This document shows, piece after piece, positions 7,383 through 15,258 of a DNA stretch of 57,707 nucleotides. A model generated the notes under the pieces. That model saw only the letters and a list, made by a program, of their open reading frames with translations, had not been told where the DNA came from and searched no databases. The first letter of the stretch is position 1; every line of letters starts with the position of its first letter. A program made the position numbers and the translations under genes. The stretch comes from CAZSNT01 sp964607765. GTDB lineage: Bacteria > Verrucomicrobiota > Lentisphaeria > Oligosphaerales > JABHEG01. The DNA is taken from positions 1-57,707 of the forward strand of contig CAZSNT010000047.1 in the NCBI GenBank assembly GCA_964607765.1. Reading direction: 5' to 3'.

Positions 7383-8927
7383 TCAGGCGAATGGGGATAG
7401 CCGTTTGAACGCGCTTCCCACCAGGTCCACCACATCATCTGCGGCCAGCGCCCGTTCGCCGCAGGCAGACAACTCGGCCGCCAGCCCGTGGGCGAAAACG
7501 CCAAGCCGCACCGCGTCCCAGCAGTCGACGCCCTGTGCCAGCAGCCCTCCCAGCATGCCTGCGAGCACATCGCCGGAGCCGGCGGTTGCCAGCCCTTGGT
7601 TACCGCTGGTGTTCACGGCCCACTGTCCGTCCGCCCGTGCAATCACAGTGCCCAGGCCTTTGAGAACGACCGTGAGTCCAAGGCGCTCTGCCAACGCTGC
7701 GGCGCACTCCACACGGGAGGCTGAAATGTACTGTGCAAGACCGTATCCGGCAAGGAGAACGCGCATTTCGCCGGGGTGCGGCGTGAGCACGGTTGGCGCC
7801 GGCCTGCCGATCAGGCTCTCGTGACCGGCGAGCAGGTGCAGCGCGTCTGCATCGACAACAACCGGCAGATCGGTCTGGAGCGCGGTCTCGAGAACCGCAA
7901 GCGTCTCCGGGGCGCGCCCAACCCCGGGGCCGAGCACGAGGGCTGTCGCACCAGCGAGAAGCGGCTCCACATCCGGTACGGAGGCAGGCGCAAAATGACC
8001 GGCACCGGCGTCCGAGACTGCGCGTACAATCAGTGCGTTCAACGGCACGGGCGCCTGCGCGCGCGCTGATGCGGGCAGCGCAACCGTACTCAAGCCCGAC
8101 CCCACACGCAACGCGGCTGCAGCCGCAAGTAAGGGCGCGCCGGCGTAGAGACACGACCCGCCCAGAACAAGCGTGTGGCCGAACGCGTTCTTGTGACCGT
8201 CCAGCCGGCGTCGGCCCAGGATGGGGGCCACATCGCCCGCGAACAGCGCCTCGCCGAGCCCGGGTGCGTCCGCCACGTCCTGCGTCGCGATACCGATATC
8301 AACACACCGCAGTGCGCCGCAATACACGCGGCCTGCGGGGGATACCAGCCCCGCCTTGGGCAGAGCCATCGTGATGGTGCAGTCGGCCGTGATCGCGCCG
8401 CCCGGGGCAGCGCCCGTGTCCCCGTTCAGCCCGGAGGGGATATCCAACGCAACGACGGGCAGACCGCTGCCGTTGACCTGTGCCACCAGCCGGTCATACG
8501 GGGACCGCAGCGCCCCCGCAATCCCCGTCCCCAGCAACCCGTCAACGATCACGGTACCGGGCGCCAGAGCGTCCGGAGGCAGTTCGGAGCACGTGCTCAG
8601 CGGAACGGATTCCGGGAGCTGCCGTGCGTAGTGCAAAGCATCGCCGCGCAACTGCTCGATGGGACACACCGAGTACACGCTCACGGGCCACCGTCCCGAG
8701 TCGGCCAGACACTTGGCAACAACGTATGCGTCGCCGCCATTGTTGCCTTTGCCTGCAAGGACAGTGAAGCGCCGGCAGTGCCTCGGCGCCAGGCGCTGTG
8801 CGACAAAGTCAAGCAGTTCGCGGTAAGCGCCCTCGCCTGCGCGCCACATCAGGACGTCGCCTGGCACACCGGCGGCAATCGTGCGCTCGTCAAGGGCGCG
8901 CATGGTGGCAACGGAGATGATCTTCAT
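7383..8927 (-). CDS. nnr: Bifunctional NAD(P)H-hydrate epimerase / ADP-dependent dehydratase
   Basis: 514 residues, the normal length of the fused YjeF enzyme. The N-terminal epimerase domain has the phosphate/Mg loop GKGNNGGDAYVVAK (~59-72) and LDIPSGLNGDTG. The C-terminal ribokinase-like dehydratase domain starts near residue 230 (GHKNAFGHTLVLGGS) and has LTPHPGEM and the signature TAGSGDVLAGMLGG close to the end. It repairs NADHX and NADPHX in the cytoplasm. No strong ribosome site is seen; the start 16 bases after yebC suggests coupling. The neighbours (yebC, exbB) have no obvious metabolic link, so the operon looks like a housekeeping string. Confidence 0.95.
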   Translation of the reverse strand: MKIISVATMRALDERTIAAGVPGDVLMWRAGEGAYRELLDFVAQRLAPRHCRRFTVLAGKGNNGGDAYVVAKCLADSGRWPVSVYSVCPIEQLRGDALHYARQLPESVPLSTCSELPPDALAPGTVIVDGLLGTGIAGALRSPYDRLVAQVNGSGLPVVALDIPSGLNGDTGAAPGGAITADCTITMALPKAGLVSPAGRVYCGALRCVDIGIATQDVADAPGLGEALFAGDVAPILGRRRLDGHKNAFGHTLVLGGSCLYAGAPLLAAAAALRVGSGLSTVALPASARAQAPVPLNALIVRAVSDAGAGHFAPASVPDVEPLLAGATALVLGPGVGRAPETLAVLETALQTDLPVVVDADALHLLAGHESLIGRPAPTVLTPHPGEMRVLLAGYGLAQYISASRVECAAALAERLGLTVVLKGLGTVIARADGQWAVNTSGNQGLATAGSGDVLAGMLGGLLAQGVDCWDAVRLGVFAHGLAAELSACGERALAADDVVDLVGSAFKRLSPFA

Positions 8928-8943
8928 CCGTCGTTTCCCACGC

Positions 8944-9705
8944 CTATTCGCCTGCGAGCTGCTCCATGAGCTCGTCAGACATGTCGAAGTTGGAGTAGAC
9001 TTCCTGCGCGTCTTCGTTGTCCTCGAGCGCCTCGATCAGGCGCAGGACCTGTCGAGCCACGCCCGACTCGTTCAGTTCGACGGTCGTCTCAGGGAGCATG
9101 GTCACGCCAGACTCGCTGACCGTGATGCCGGCGTCCTCCAGCGCCTTCATGATGTCGCCGAAGGTCTCGGGGGGACCGAGGATCTCCGCGGCGTCCCCGA
9201 CCATCTGCACGTCCTCCACGTCCACGCCCCCGTCAAGGAGCAGTTCCAGCAGGCGCTCTTCATCCGCATCTGCGCCTGCGACCAGGAAACGTGCTTTGCG
9301 GTGGAACATCCAGGACACGGACCCGCTGCCGGCCAGGCTGCTGTTGTTCTTGGTGAACAGGTTGCGGATCTCGGCCGCTGTCCGGTTCCGATTGTCGGAG
9401 AGACAGTTGACGATGATCGCCACGCCGCCAGGCGCGTAGCCTTCATAATTCAACTCTTCGAGGATAGCGCCCCCGATCTCACCCGTGCCCTTCTTGATGG
9501 CCCGGTCAATGTTGTCATTGGGCATGTTCGCCGACTTGGCCGTGGCCACCGCAGCGCGCAGACGCGGGTTCATGGTGGCGTCGCCGCCGCCTTCCTTCGC
9601 CGCCAGCGTGATCTCCTTGCCCAAGCGCGAGAAGAGCTTGCCGCGCTTGGCATCCGCTGCGCCCTTCTTGTGCTTAATCGTGGACCATTTGTTGTGACCG
9701 GACAT
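8944..9705 (-). CDS. yebC: YebC/PmpR family regulator / translation factor
   Basis: 253 residues, near the family length. It begins MSGHNKWSTIKHKKG, the nearly invariant N-terminus, then AADAKRGKLFSRLGKEI and ANMPNDNIDRAIKKGTGE, and ends in an acidic C-terminal domain. An AAGGAG site lies 7 bases before ATG 9705. Members have been described as DNA-binding regulators and more recently as ribosome-associated factors that relieve stalling at proline runs; the sequence does not say which applies. It is the first gene of the minus-strand operon running to rsmD. Confidence 0.95.
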   Translation of the reverse strand: MSGHNKWSTIKHKKGAADAKRGKLFSRLGKEITLAAKEGGGDATMNPRLRAAVATAKSANMPNDNIDRAIKKGTGEIGGAILEELNYEGYAPGGVAIIVNCLSDNRNRTAAEIRNLFTKNNSSLAGSGSVSWMFHRKARFLVAGADADEERLLELLLDGGVDVEDVQMVGDAAEILGPPETFGDIMKALEDAGITVSESGVTMLPETTVELNESGVARQVLRLIEALEDNEDAQEVYSNFDMSDELMEQLAGE

Positions 9706-10068
9706 AAAAAAAGCTCCTTATAGCCTGCGAGAGTGCTGTGCGAAGACGACCGGTAATGTAGCCCGTTGCGACTGCTTTTCTAGATTTGGGGGGCCGAGGA
9801 CTTGCGTGGCCCGCAGCCGGTCGCCGCCCGAACGCCGCGTTCACGCAATCACCTAATTCCTTATCCCATAACCCCTTAATCCCATGGAGTTGCGGAGAGG
9901 CCTGCCGATTTGAGCATTTCTTGACCTTGATTTCCGTCGATTGTCGGCTATTGTAAGTGGCTTGTGTTTTGTCGCTCAGAGCCAGTGGTGCTGTCGCTGG
10001 ACCAACTACGCTAGTGACGAGCAGGCGCTATGGCAGGGGGTTGCTGCTCCGCAGGAAGCGAGTGAGCT
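9706..10068. other. Divergent intergenic region between yebC and the V-ATPase operon
   Basis: 363 bases without a credible gene. It separates yebC (minus) from the EIIA/V-ATPase operon (plus) and so should hold promoters for both. A plus-strand promoter candidate is listed at 9927-9954. No clear minus-strand pair was found. A stretch around 9855-9890 is locally AT-rich compared with its surroundings. Confidence 0.6.
9927..9954 (+). promoter_or_regulatory. Candidate promoter of the EIIA/V-ATPase operon
   Basis: TTGATT (9927-9932) and TATTGT (9949-9954) with a 16-base spacer, 114 bases before the EIIA start. The spacer equals that of several other promoter candidates in this window. The call rests on sequence match alone. 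Confidence 0.38.
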
Positions 10069-10521
10069 ATGAGAATTGCAGACCTACTGACACCCTCCCT
10101 GATCAAACTCGGACTTGAAAGCGAAGAGAAGGATGAGCTCTTCGAAGAGATGGTCCAGCTATTCGTGGACGACGGCTTGCTCATCGATCGCGATGCCGCG
10201 TTGGAGGCACTGTTCGAGCGCGAAGCGAAGATGAGCACGGGCATTGCCAAGTGGCTCGCCCTGCCGCACGGCAAACTGGAAGAGGCCGAGGGCCTGCTCA
10301 TGGCCATGGGTGTCTCCCGAGTCGGTATCGAATACGACTCGCTTGACGGAGAGCCCGTTTTCGTTGTGCTGATGGTGTTCGCTGAGATCGGCAACCCCGG
10401 ACCGCACATCGAGGCCCTCGCCGAAATCTCACGCCTCTTCTCCATTCCCGGATTCATCGGCAAGATACGCGATGCCGAGACCGCTGAAGAGATTCTCCGT
10501 GCCATCGAAGAGGAAGAGTGA
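10069..10521 (+). CDS. PTS EIIA (fructose/nitrogen-type) domain protein
   Basis: 150 residues, a single EIIA type-2 domain. The phospho-acceptor histidine is His67 in LALPHGKL, matching the family pattern of small residue-PH-[AG]. The C-terminal half (FVVLMVFAEIGNPGPHIEALAEISRLF) is the typical EIIA strand-helix segment. No membrane or HPr-like domain is attached. It is the first gene of the V-ATPase operon: the next gene starts on its stop codon (TGATG), so it is cotranslated with the ATPase. A regulatory, PtsN-like role in controlling the ATPase is an attractive inference, but no sugar permease is close by and nothing in the sequence proves it. Confidence 0.88.
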   Translation: MRIADLLTPSLIKLGLESEEKDELFEEMVQLFVDDGLLIDRDAALEALFEREAKMSTGIAKWLALPHGKLEEAEGLLMAMGVSRVGIEYDSLDGEPVFVVLMVFAEIGNPGPHIEALAEISRLFSIPGFIGKIRDAETAEEILRAIEEEE

Positions 10522-10865
10522 TGGACGAGATCCTCCAGCGCGTTCTTCGCATTGAGCAGGAGGCCGAGAAGCGGCTCCAGGCGGCGCGGGACGAAGCGCA
10601 GGGGGTGATGGAGCAAGGCCGTCGCGACGTTGCCGAGATGGAAGAACGCGGCCTGGCGGAACTCACGACGGAAGCCGAAAGCCTGATCGCCAGCCGCGTT
10701 GCCGACGCGGAGAAAGAACGGCAAACCGCGCTTGAGTCCACCCAGGCTCAGGTGAACAGAAATCTGACAGCGTTCCGGAAGCGCTTGGATTCGCAGGCGG
10801 CTTTCGTACTCGACGCGCTGGCATACCCTCTGCGCCCCCAATGCAAAGCAGCTTTTCAGATCTGA
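10521..10865 (+). CDS. V-type ATPase subunit G/H-like peripheral stalk protein
   Basis: 114 residues, mostly charged heptad sequence rich in Glu, Arg, Ala and Gln (IEQEAEKRLQAARDEAQ, then VADAEKERQTALESTQAQ), predicted to form one long coiled coil as in the G/H stalk subunit. ATG 10521 overlaps the EIIA stop; a GTG one codon earlier is possible. It is the expected partner of subunit E (14602-15258). Such stalk subunits diverge fast, so the assignment rests on composition and operon position. Confidence 0.75.
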   Translation: MDEILQRVLRIEQEAEKRLQAARDEAQGVMEQGRRDVAEMEERGLAELTTEAESLIASRVADAEKERQTALESTQAQVNRNLTAFRKRLDSQAAFVLDALAYPLRPQCKAAFQI

Positions 10866-11875
10866 GCACGGACTTCCTCTTCCCGAAACTGCACGGGATG
10901 TGGGCGCACGCTCTGGCGGGAGAGCGGCTGTTGCAGCTGGTCCGGGCGGGTCAGCGTGAGGCACTGGCCCGGGCTCTTGCGCCTTGGGAGATAGACCTGA
11001 CGCAACGGGCCGAGGTGCAGAAGAGACTGACTCAGCACCTCATCGACGTCCTCGCCCGGGTCATCCGCATCACCGACCGGCGCACCAGCGCGTTCTACGC
11101 AGCATTCATCGACCGCTATTTCTTCGAGAATCTCCGCACCATCCTGCACTACCACTACTTCCCGGAACGCGATGTCCGGATCGAGTTCCTGCTCATCGAT
11201 TCCCCGCATCTGCCGCAGCTTGACGTGGACGCCTTGCTGGAAGCGCGCAGCGTGCACCGTTTCTTCCGGGCACTGCCGCCCCACGAAACACGGGATGCGC
11301 TTCTGCCTATCCTGACGGAGCTGGACGATTCCCAAGACCTGTTCGTGGCGGAAGGGCGCCTCGATCGTCTATTCTACAAGTCTCTGACCGCGCACGCGGC
11401 TGCGTTGCCGCGTGCATCACGCGCAACGGGTCAGGAACTGGTCGGCATGGAGATAGACATCCACAACCTGGTGATGATCCTGCGCAACGCGAGCCTTTAC
11501 AGGTTGCCGCAAGAGTCTCTCATGGAGTTGGTGATCCCGGACGGCGCGCTGCTCGATGACGAGGCCCTGCGCGCACTCACTGCGACGCAGCAGCAACGCC
11601 TCCAGACCGGCCGGTTGCCGCCGACGTACAGGAAGGCCCTGGCGCCCCTGGTCGAGCGCGAGCTGTACGAGAGCGAGAACGCACTTGCCAACGTCCTGTA
11701 CGCAGCCGCACGCAGAGCATTCTCGGACTTCAATGCGCCGGGCCGCGCCGCGCCGGCATTCCCGTACCTCAAACGCTACGAGGCCCTGAATGTCGGGCGG
11801 GTGTTCGAGGGCCAGCACTTCGCGCTGGACCCGGGCGAGATCACGTCAATGCTGATCGGGGTGGACCATGTTTGA
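10841..11875 (+). CDS. atpC: V-type ATP synthase subunit C
   Basis: 344 residues, all-helical, matching the length of bacterial/archaeal V-ATPase subunit C (eukaryotic d). It has the three-fold C-subunit layout: helical blocks ending in LRTILHYHYF, EIDIHNLVMILRNASLY (the characteristic E-x-D-x-x-N-[LI] segment) and a C-terminal block FPYLKRYEALNVGRVFEG. Subunit C is the socket joining the central stalk to the proteolipid ring. The start overlaps the G gene by 25 bases without a clear ribosome site, implying coupling; ATG 10898 is an alternative but would lose the first helix. Confidence 0.88.
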   Translation: MQSSFSDLSTDFLFPKLHGMWAHALAGERLLQLVRAGQREALARALAPWEIDLTQRAEVQKRLTQHLIDVLARVIRITDRRTSAFYAAFIDRYFFENLRTILHYHYFPERDVRIEFLLIDSPHLPQLDVDALLEARSVHRFFRALPPHETRDALLPILTELDDSQDLFVAEGRLDRLFYKSLTAHAAALPRASRATGQELVGMEIDIHNLVMILRNASLYRLPQESLMELVIPDGALLDDEALRALTATQQQRLQTGRLPPTYRKALAPLVERELYESENALANVLYAAARRAFSDFNAPGRAAPAFPYLKRYEALNVGRVFEGQHFALDPGEITSMLIGVDHV

Positions 11876-13868
11876 GCCAGTCGAGATGGTCAAGATCAAC
11901 GTGCTGCTCCTCGGCAAGCACCTGACAGCGCTGACCGAGACACTGGGTTCGGCGGGCCGGGTCCATCTTGTCCACGCCACGGCGCAGTCGGAAAGTCGCC
12001 TGCTCAAGGGTGTGGACCGTGTCCGCGACATCCGCCAGCTCGAACGCCTGTCCCTGCGCTGCCGGAACTTGGTCGACAGCCTGGAGATCCCGCTCGACCC
12101 CCCGCCCGAGACGACCAAGGAGTTGCCGCGGCAGTTCATGCTCGCCACTCTGAATAAAGTCGAGCGGCAACTGCAGGCCGAAGATGAGGCGGTGAATACG
12201 CTGATCGGCGAATCGGGCAACCTGTTGCGTGAAGCAACACAGCTCTCCGGCTACCCGTTCCAGAAGACGCGTCTCGAGGCGCTGCGGCATCTGAGTCATC
12301 TCTACATCGCCACGGGTCGGATATCCCCCACTGTCCTCCCTGATCTGGACGAGCACCTGAAAGGCCGCGGAGTGCTTGTCGCCGGCGACCGCAGGGCCAA
12401 AGGCGAGCAGGAAGTCGTGCTGCTGAGCTCGCGCAAGAACCGGTGGGCGGTGGACACGGAACTTGGCAAGGCCGGCTTCAAGGCAGACGAGCTCCCCAGC
12501 CGCAGCGAAGGCACGGTAGGCGACGAACAGAAGCAGATATCAGCCAGGACAAACGCCATCGCGCGCCGCATTCAGGAACACCAGGCGAATGTCTTGTCGT
12601 TGCGGAGCAGGCACGGCGAAGCGCTTGCAGCCATGCACCACCAGTTGCACAGATCGCTGGCCGTTGCACGCGCTCAGCAGTACTTCGGGCAGACCGCGGA
12701 ACTGTTCTGCATGTCCGGCTGGATACCGGCCGAGAGTTTGGAAGAAGTGATGGCGCTGGTGGACGAGACCACCCAAGGCACGGGTGTGGTCGAGGTCATC
12801 GAGGCCCACGACGACGAACGCGTGCGACACGGCTTGGAGCACGTGCCCGTTCAGTTCCAGCAAAGCACGCCTCTGAAACCCTTCCAGCAGATAGTGAGCA
12901 CATTCGGTGCGCCGCGTTACAACGAGGTGGAGCCGTCGCCGTTCGTCGCCCTGAGCTTCGTCATCATGTTCGGGATCATGTTCGGGGACGTGGGACAGGG
13001 CGCGCTGGTGGCGCTGTTGGGGCTTTGGATCCGCAGAACGAGCAACCCGTCGGTCAGGCCCTTCCGGGACGGTGGATTACTCCTGATTCCCTGCGGCATT
13101 TCCGCCGTCGTTTTCGGCTTGCTCTACGGGAGCGTGTTCGGTTATGAGAATCCCGCCGTCCTCAAGCCTCTGTGGCTGAACCCCATCCACGATGTTACCC
13201 GCCTGCTGGTCTATACGGTGGCATTCGGGGTAGTGGCGATCAGCGTTGGGATATGCCTGAATATCGTCAACAAGATGCGCACAGGTCAGTACTTCGAAGG
13301 TGTGTTCCATCGTTTCGGAGTGCTGGGCATCGTGTTCTACTGGGGGGCTTTGGGCATCGGCCTCAAGGCAGCGCTGAGACACGAATTGAAGCCGACCGAA
13401 GCGCTGATCGTTGTGGTCGTGCCGCTGTTCCTGCTGTTCATCCGTGAGCCCCTCCACAACTTCCTGCGCCGCGGCAACCCGTTCCACGGCGGCGTAGTGA
13501 CGCTGTTTGTCGAGGCGTGTGTTGAGACGATGGAGACCCTGACCGCCTTCCTGGGCAGTACAGTGTCGTTCGTGCGAATCGGGGTCATGGCCCTGAGCCA
13601 CGCGTGCCTGTGCCTGGTTACCTACGAGATTGCCAACGTACTGCGTGAGATGCCCGGGGGTGGACTGTGGGCGCTGCTCGTCATCGCTGCAGGGAATGTG
13701 GTGATCATCGCTCTCGAGGGCATGATAGCAATGATCCAGGCACTGCGTCTTCAGTACTACGAACTGTTCAGCAAGTTTTTCAGTGGAGACGGCGTGCCTT
13801 ACACGCCGTTCCAGTTCTCAGAAAATGCGCAAACGCAAACGCAGCCACAGGGAGACACAGACAGATGA
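11868..13868 (+). CDS. atpI: V-type ATP synthase subunit I (a subunit)
   Basis: 666 residues. The N-terminal ~340 residues form the cytoplasmic arm with coiled coils (RIQEHQANVLSLRSRHGEAL region). Then comes a membrane domain of about 7-8 helices starting at FVALSFVIMFGIMFGDVGQG, a family signature, and ending with LTAFLGSTVSFVRIGVMALS and WALLVIAAGNVVIIALEG. The essential arginine that faces the ring glutamate is probably the one in SFVRIGVMALSH. This subunit forms the ion half-channels. It overlaps C by 8 bases and K by 4 bases. Confidence 0.95.
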   Translation: MFEPVEMVKINVLLLGKHLTALTETLGSAGRVHLVHATAQSESRLLKGVDRVRDIRQLERLSLRCRNLVDSLEIPLDPPPETTKELPRQFMLATLNKVERQLQAEDEAVNTLIGESGNLLREATQLSGYPFQKTRLEALRHLSHLYIATGRISPTVLPDLDEHLKGRGVLVAGDRRAKGEQEVVLLSSRKNRWAVDTELGKAGFKADELPSRSEGTVGDEQKQISARTNAIARRIQEHQANVLSLRSRHGEALAAMHHQLHRSLAVARAQQYFGQTAELFCMSGWIPAESLEEVMALVDETTQGTGVVEVIEAHDDERVRHGLEHVPVQFQQSTPLKPFQQIVSTFGAPRYNEVEPSPFVALSFVIMFGIMFGDVGQGALVALLGLWIRRTSNPSVRPFRDGGLLLIPCGISAVVFGLLYGSVFGYENPAVLKPLWLNPIHDVTRLLVYTVAFGVVAISVGICLNIVNKMRTGQYFEGVFHRFGVLGIVFYWGALGIGLKAALRHELKPTEALIVVVVPLFLLFIREPLHNFLRRGNPFHGGVVTLFVEACVETMETLTAFLGSTVSFVRIGVMALSHACLCLVTYEIANVLREMPGGGLWALLVIAAGNVVIIALEGMIAMIQALRLQYYELFSKFFSGDGVPYTPFQFSENAQTQTQPQGDTDR

Positions 13869-14275
13869 ACGAGTTCCTGAAGATCCGTAACATGGTATTC
13901 GCCGGCATTGCTCTGATGACGTTCGTCATGACGGGTGCAACCGTTGTGAACGCCGAGGACCACGACGCGGAGACGTCGGTCGCTGCGGCGCATGTGACGC
14001 ACGGCGCCGAAGATGCACTCGGTCAGACCGGTGACGGCTCCCAAGGCGGCAGCGGGTTCTCGGATCGGCACGCCGCCTACCTGGCCATTGCCCTGACCAT
14101 GGGCATTGCCTCTCTGTCCGCGGCCTACGCGGTAGGCAAAGTGGGCGCCGCCGCCCTCGGGGCCTCCGCAGAGAGGCCTGAACTGCTCAACAAAGCACTG
14201 CCTTTCGTCGGCTTGGGGGAGGGTATCGCCGTTCTCGGCATGCTGATCAGCTTCCTGATCTGGATGAAGCTCTGA
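13865..14275 (+). CDS. atpK: V-type ATP synthase subunit K (proteolipid) with N-terminal signal sequence
   Basis: 136 residues; ATG 13865 overlaps the subunit I stop. The C-terminal ~68 residues form one helical hairpin (AYLAIALTMGIASLSAAYAV and LPFVGLGEGIAVLGMLISFL) with the ion-binding glutamate at about Glu119. The first ~30 residues look like a cleavable signal peptide ending VVNA-ED, followed by a ~38-residue hydrophilic, Asp/Glu/His/Gly-rich linker. Many V-type K subunits are two fused hairpins; this one has a single hairpin, so the ring would resemble the F-type c ring. Whether it binds H+ or Na+ cannot be read with confidence. Confidence 0.9.
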   Translation: MNEFLKIRNMVFAGIALMTFVMTGATVVNAEDHDAETSVAAAHVTHGAEDALGQTGDGSQGGSGFSDRHAAYLAIALTMGIASLSAAYAVGKVGAAALGASAERPELLNKALPFVGLGEGIAVLGMLISFLIWMKL

Positions 14276-14276
14276 C

Positions 14277-14594
14277 ATGTCGTTTCACATCATCGCAGAC
14301 CAGGACACCGTTCTCGGCTACCGGTTCGCCGGTGTTGCGGGCACGGTTGTCGCTGACGCCGACCAGGCCCGGACTGCGTTCAAAGAGGCGACGACCGGAG
14401 AAGCGTGCAGCGTGCTGCTGCTTTCCGAACCGGTCGAGTTGATGCTCGAGGCGGAGACGACCGAACACCGGCTGTCGGCCGCGCCGCCTTACATCGTCGT
14501 GGTGCCGGACGTGGGCGGTCACACAGTTAAACGCAAGAGCCTCGAGGACCTGATCCACGAAGCGGTCGGCATCAAAATCGTGACGGACAGATAG
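14277..14594 (+). CDS. atpF: V-type ATP synthase subunit F
   Basis: 105 residues, the normal length. It is a Rossmann-like small subunit starting HIIADQDTVLGYRFAGV, with VLLLSEPVE and the C-terminal helix region. In family members it binds the rotor subunit D at the base of the catalytic head. It starts one base after the K stop codon and eight bases before E, within the operon. Named from length, fold pattern and position. Confidence 0.87.
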   Translation: MSFHIIADQDTVLGYRFAGVAGTVVADADQARTAFKEATTGEACSVLLLSEPVELMLEAETTEHRLSAAPPYIVVVPDVGGHTVKRKSLEDLIHEAVGIKIVTDR

Positions 14595-14601
14595 GCCTAT
14601 C

Positions 14602-15258
14602 ATGCAGGACCAGGAACAGCGACTTCAACAGGAGATTCTCAGCGACGCGGAGCGCAAGGCGGAGCACATCGTCCAGCGTGCCAGGCATGACATCGAGAAG
14701 CTGCAGAAGAGGGCCACGTCACGCATCGACCGCGCCCGCAAAGCCCGACTCGAGGAGGCGGAGACGACCGCTGCGAGCCGATGCCGCGCCGTGCGTGTGA
14801 GCATCCGGCAGGAACAGAGGCGGCGACGCTTGCTGGCGCGCGAAGACGCCTTGGCGGACCTCTTCGGTTCAGTCTTGAACCAGCTGACGAACGGCGACGG
14901 GTTTGACCGGACAGAGTCGCTCGTGCAGCTGCTCGAGGAAGCCGTCTCGAGCATCGGACCGGAAGATGTCACTGTGCAGGTCGCCCCCGGGGCCGAGGCA
15001 TTGCTGACTCAGGGGTGCGTTGATGCAGCGGTGCGCCGCGCATTGCCCGACGCTGTCCGACAGCCAACAGTCAGCGTGACGGCGAGCCCGGACGTGGACG
15101 GGGGACTGATCCTCACCACGCTGGACGGCCGGAAGCGGTTCGACAACACCTATGCCACACGTCTCGAGCGCCTGCGATCGGCCCTGGTGGAAGCTGTGTG
15201 CCGCGAAGCGCCCGAAGACAGCGATACAGACAAGGGATCGAACGATGCCGGAGCGTGA
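14602..15258 (+). CDS. atpE: V-type ATP synthase subunit E
   Basis: 218 residues. The N-terminal ~95 residues are a long amphipathic helix (QQEILSDAERKAEHIVQRAR and on), and the C-terminal half is the globular head-binding domain, with GGLILTTLDGRKRFDNTYATRLE as the conserved final segment (the family pattern is GG-[VLI]-x-x-x-x-x-[DG]-G-x-x-x-x-[DN]-N-[TS]-[FY]). It forms the peripheral stalk with the G-like protein at the operon start. The 3' end overlaps subunit A by 14 bases. Confidence 0.92.
   Translation: MQDQEQRLQQEILSDAERKAEHIVQRARHDIEKLQKRATSRIDRARKARLEEAETTAASRCRAVRVSIRQEQRRRRLLAREDALADLFGSVLNQLTNGDGFDRTESLVQLLEEAVSSIGPEDVTVQVAPGAEALLTQGCVDAAVRRALPDAVRQPTVSVTASPDVDGGLILTTLDGRKRFDNTYATRLERLRSALVEAVCREAPEDSDTDKGSNDAGA

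Noticed and set aside
15152..15244. Longer N-terminus for V-ATPase subunit A
   Set aside because: Lies in subunit E and lacks family similarity; ATG 15245 gives the normal start.
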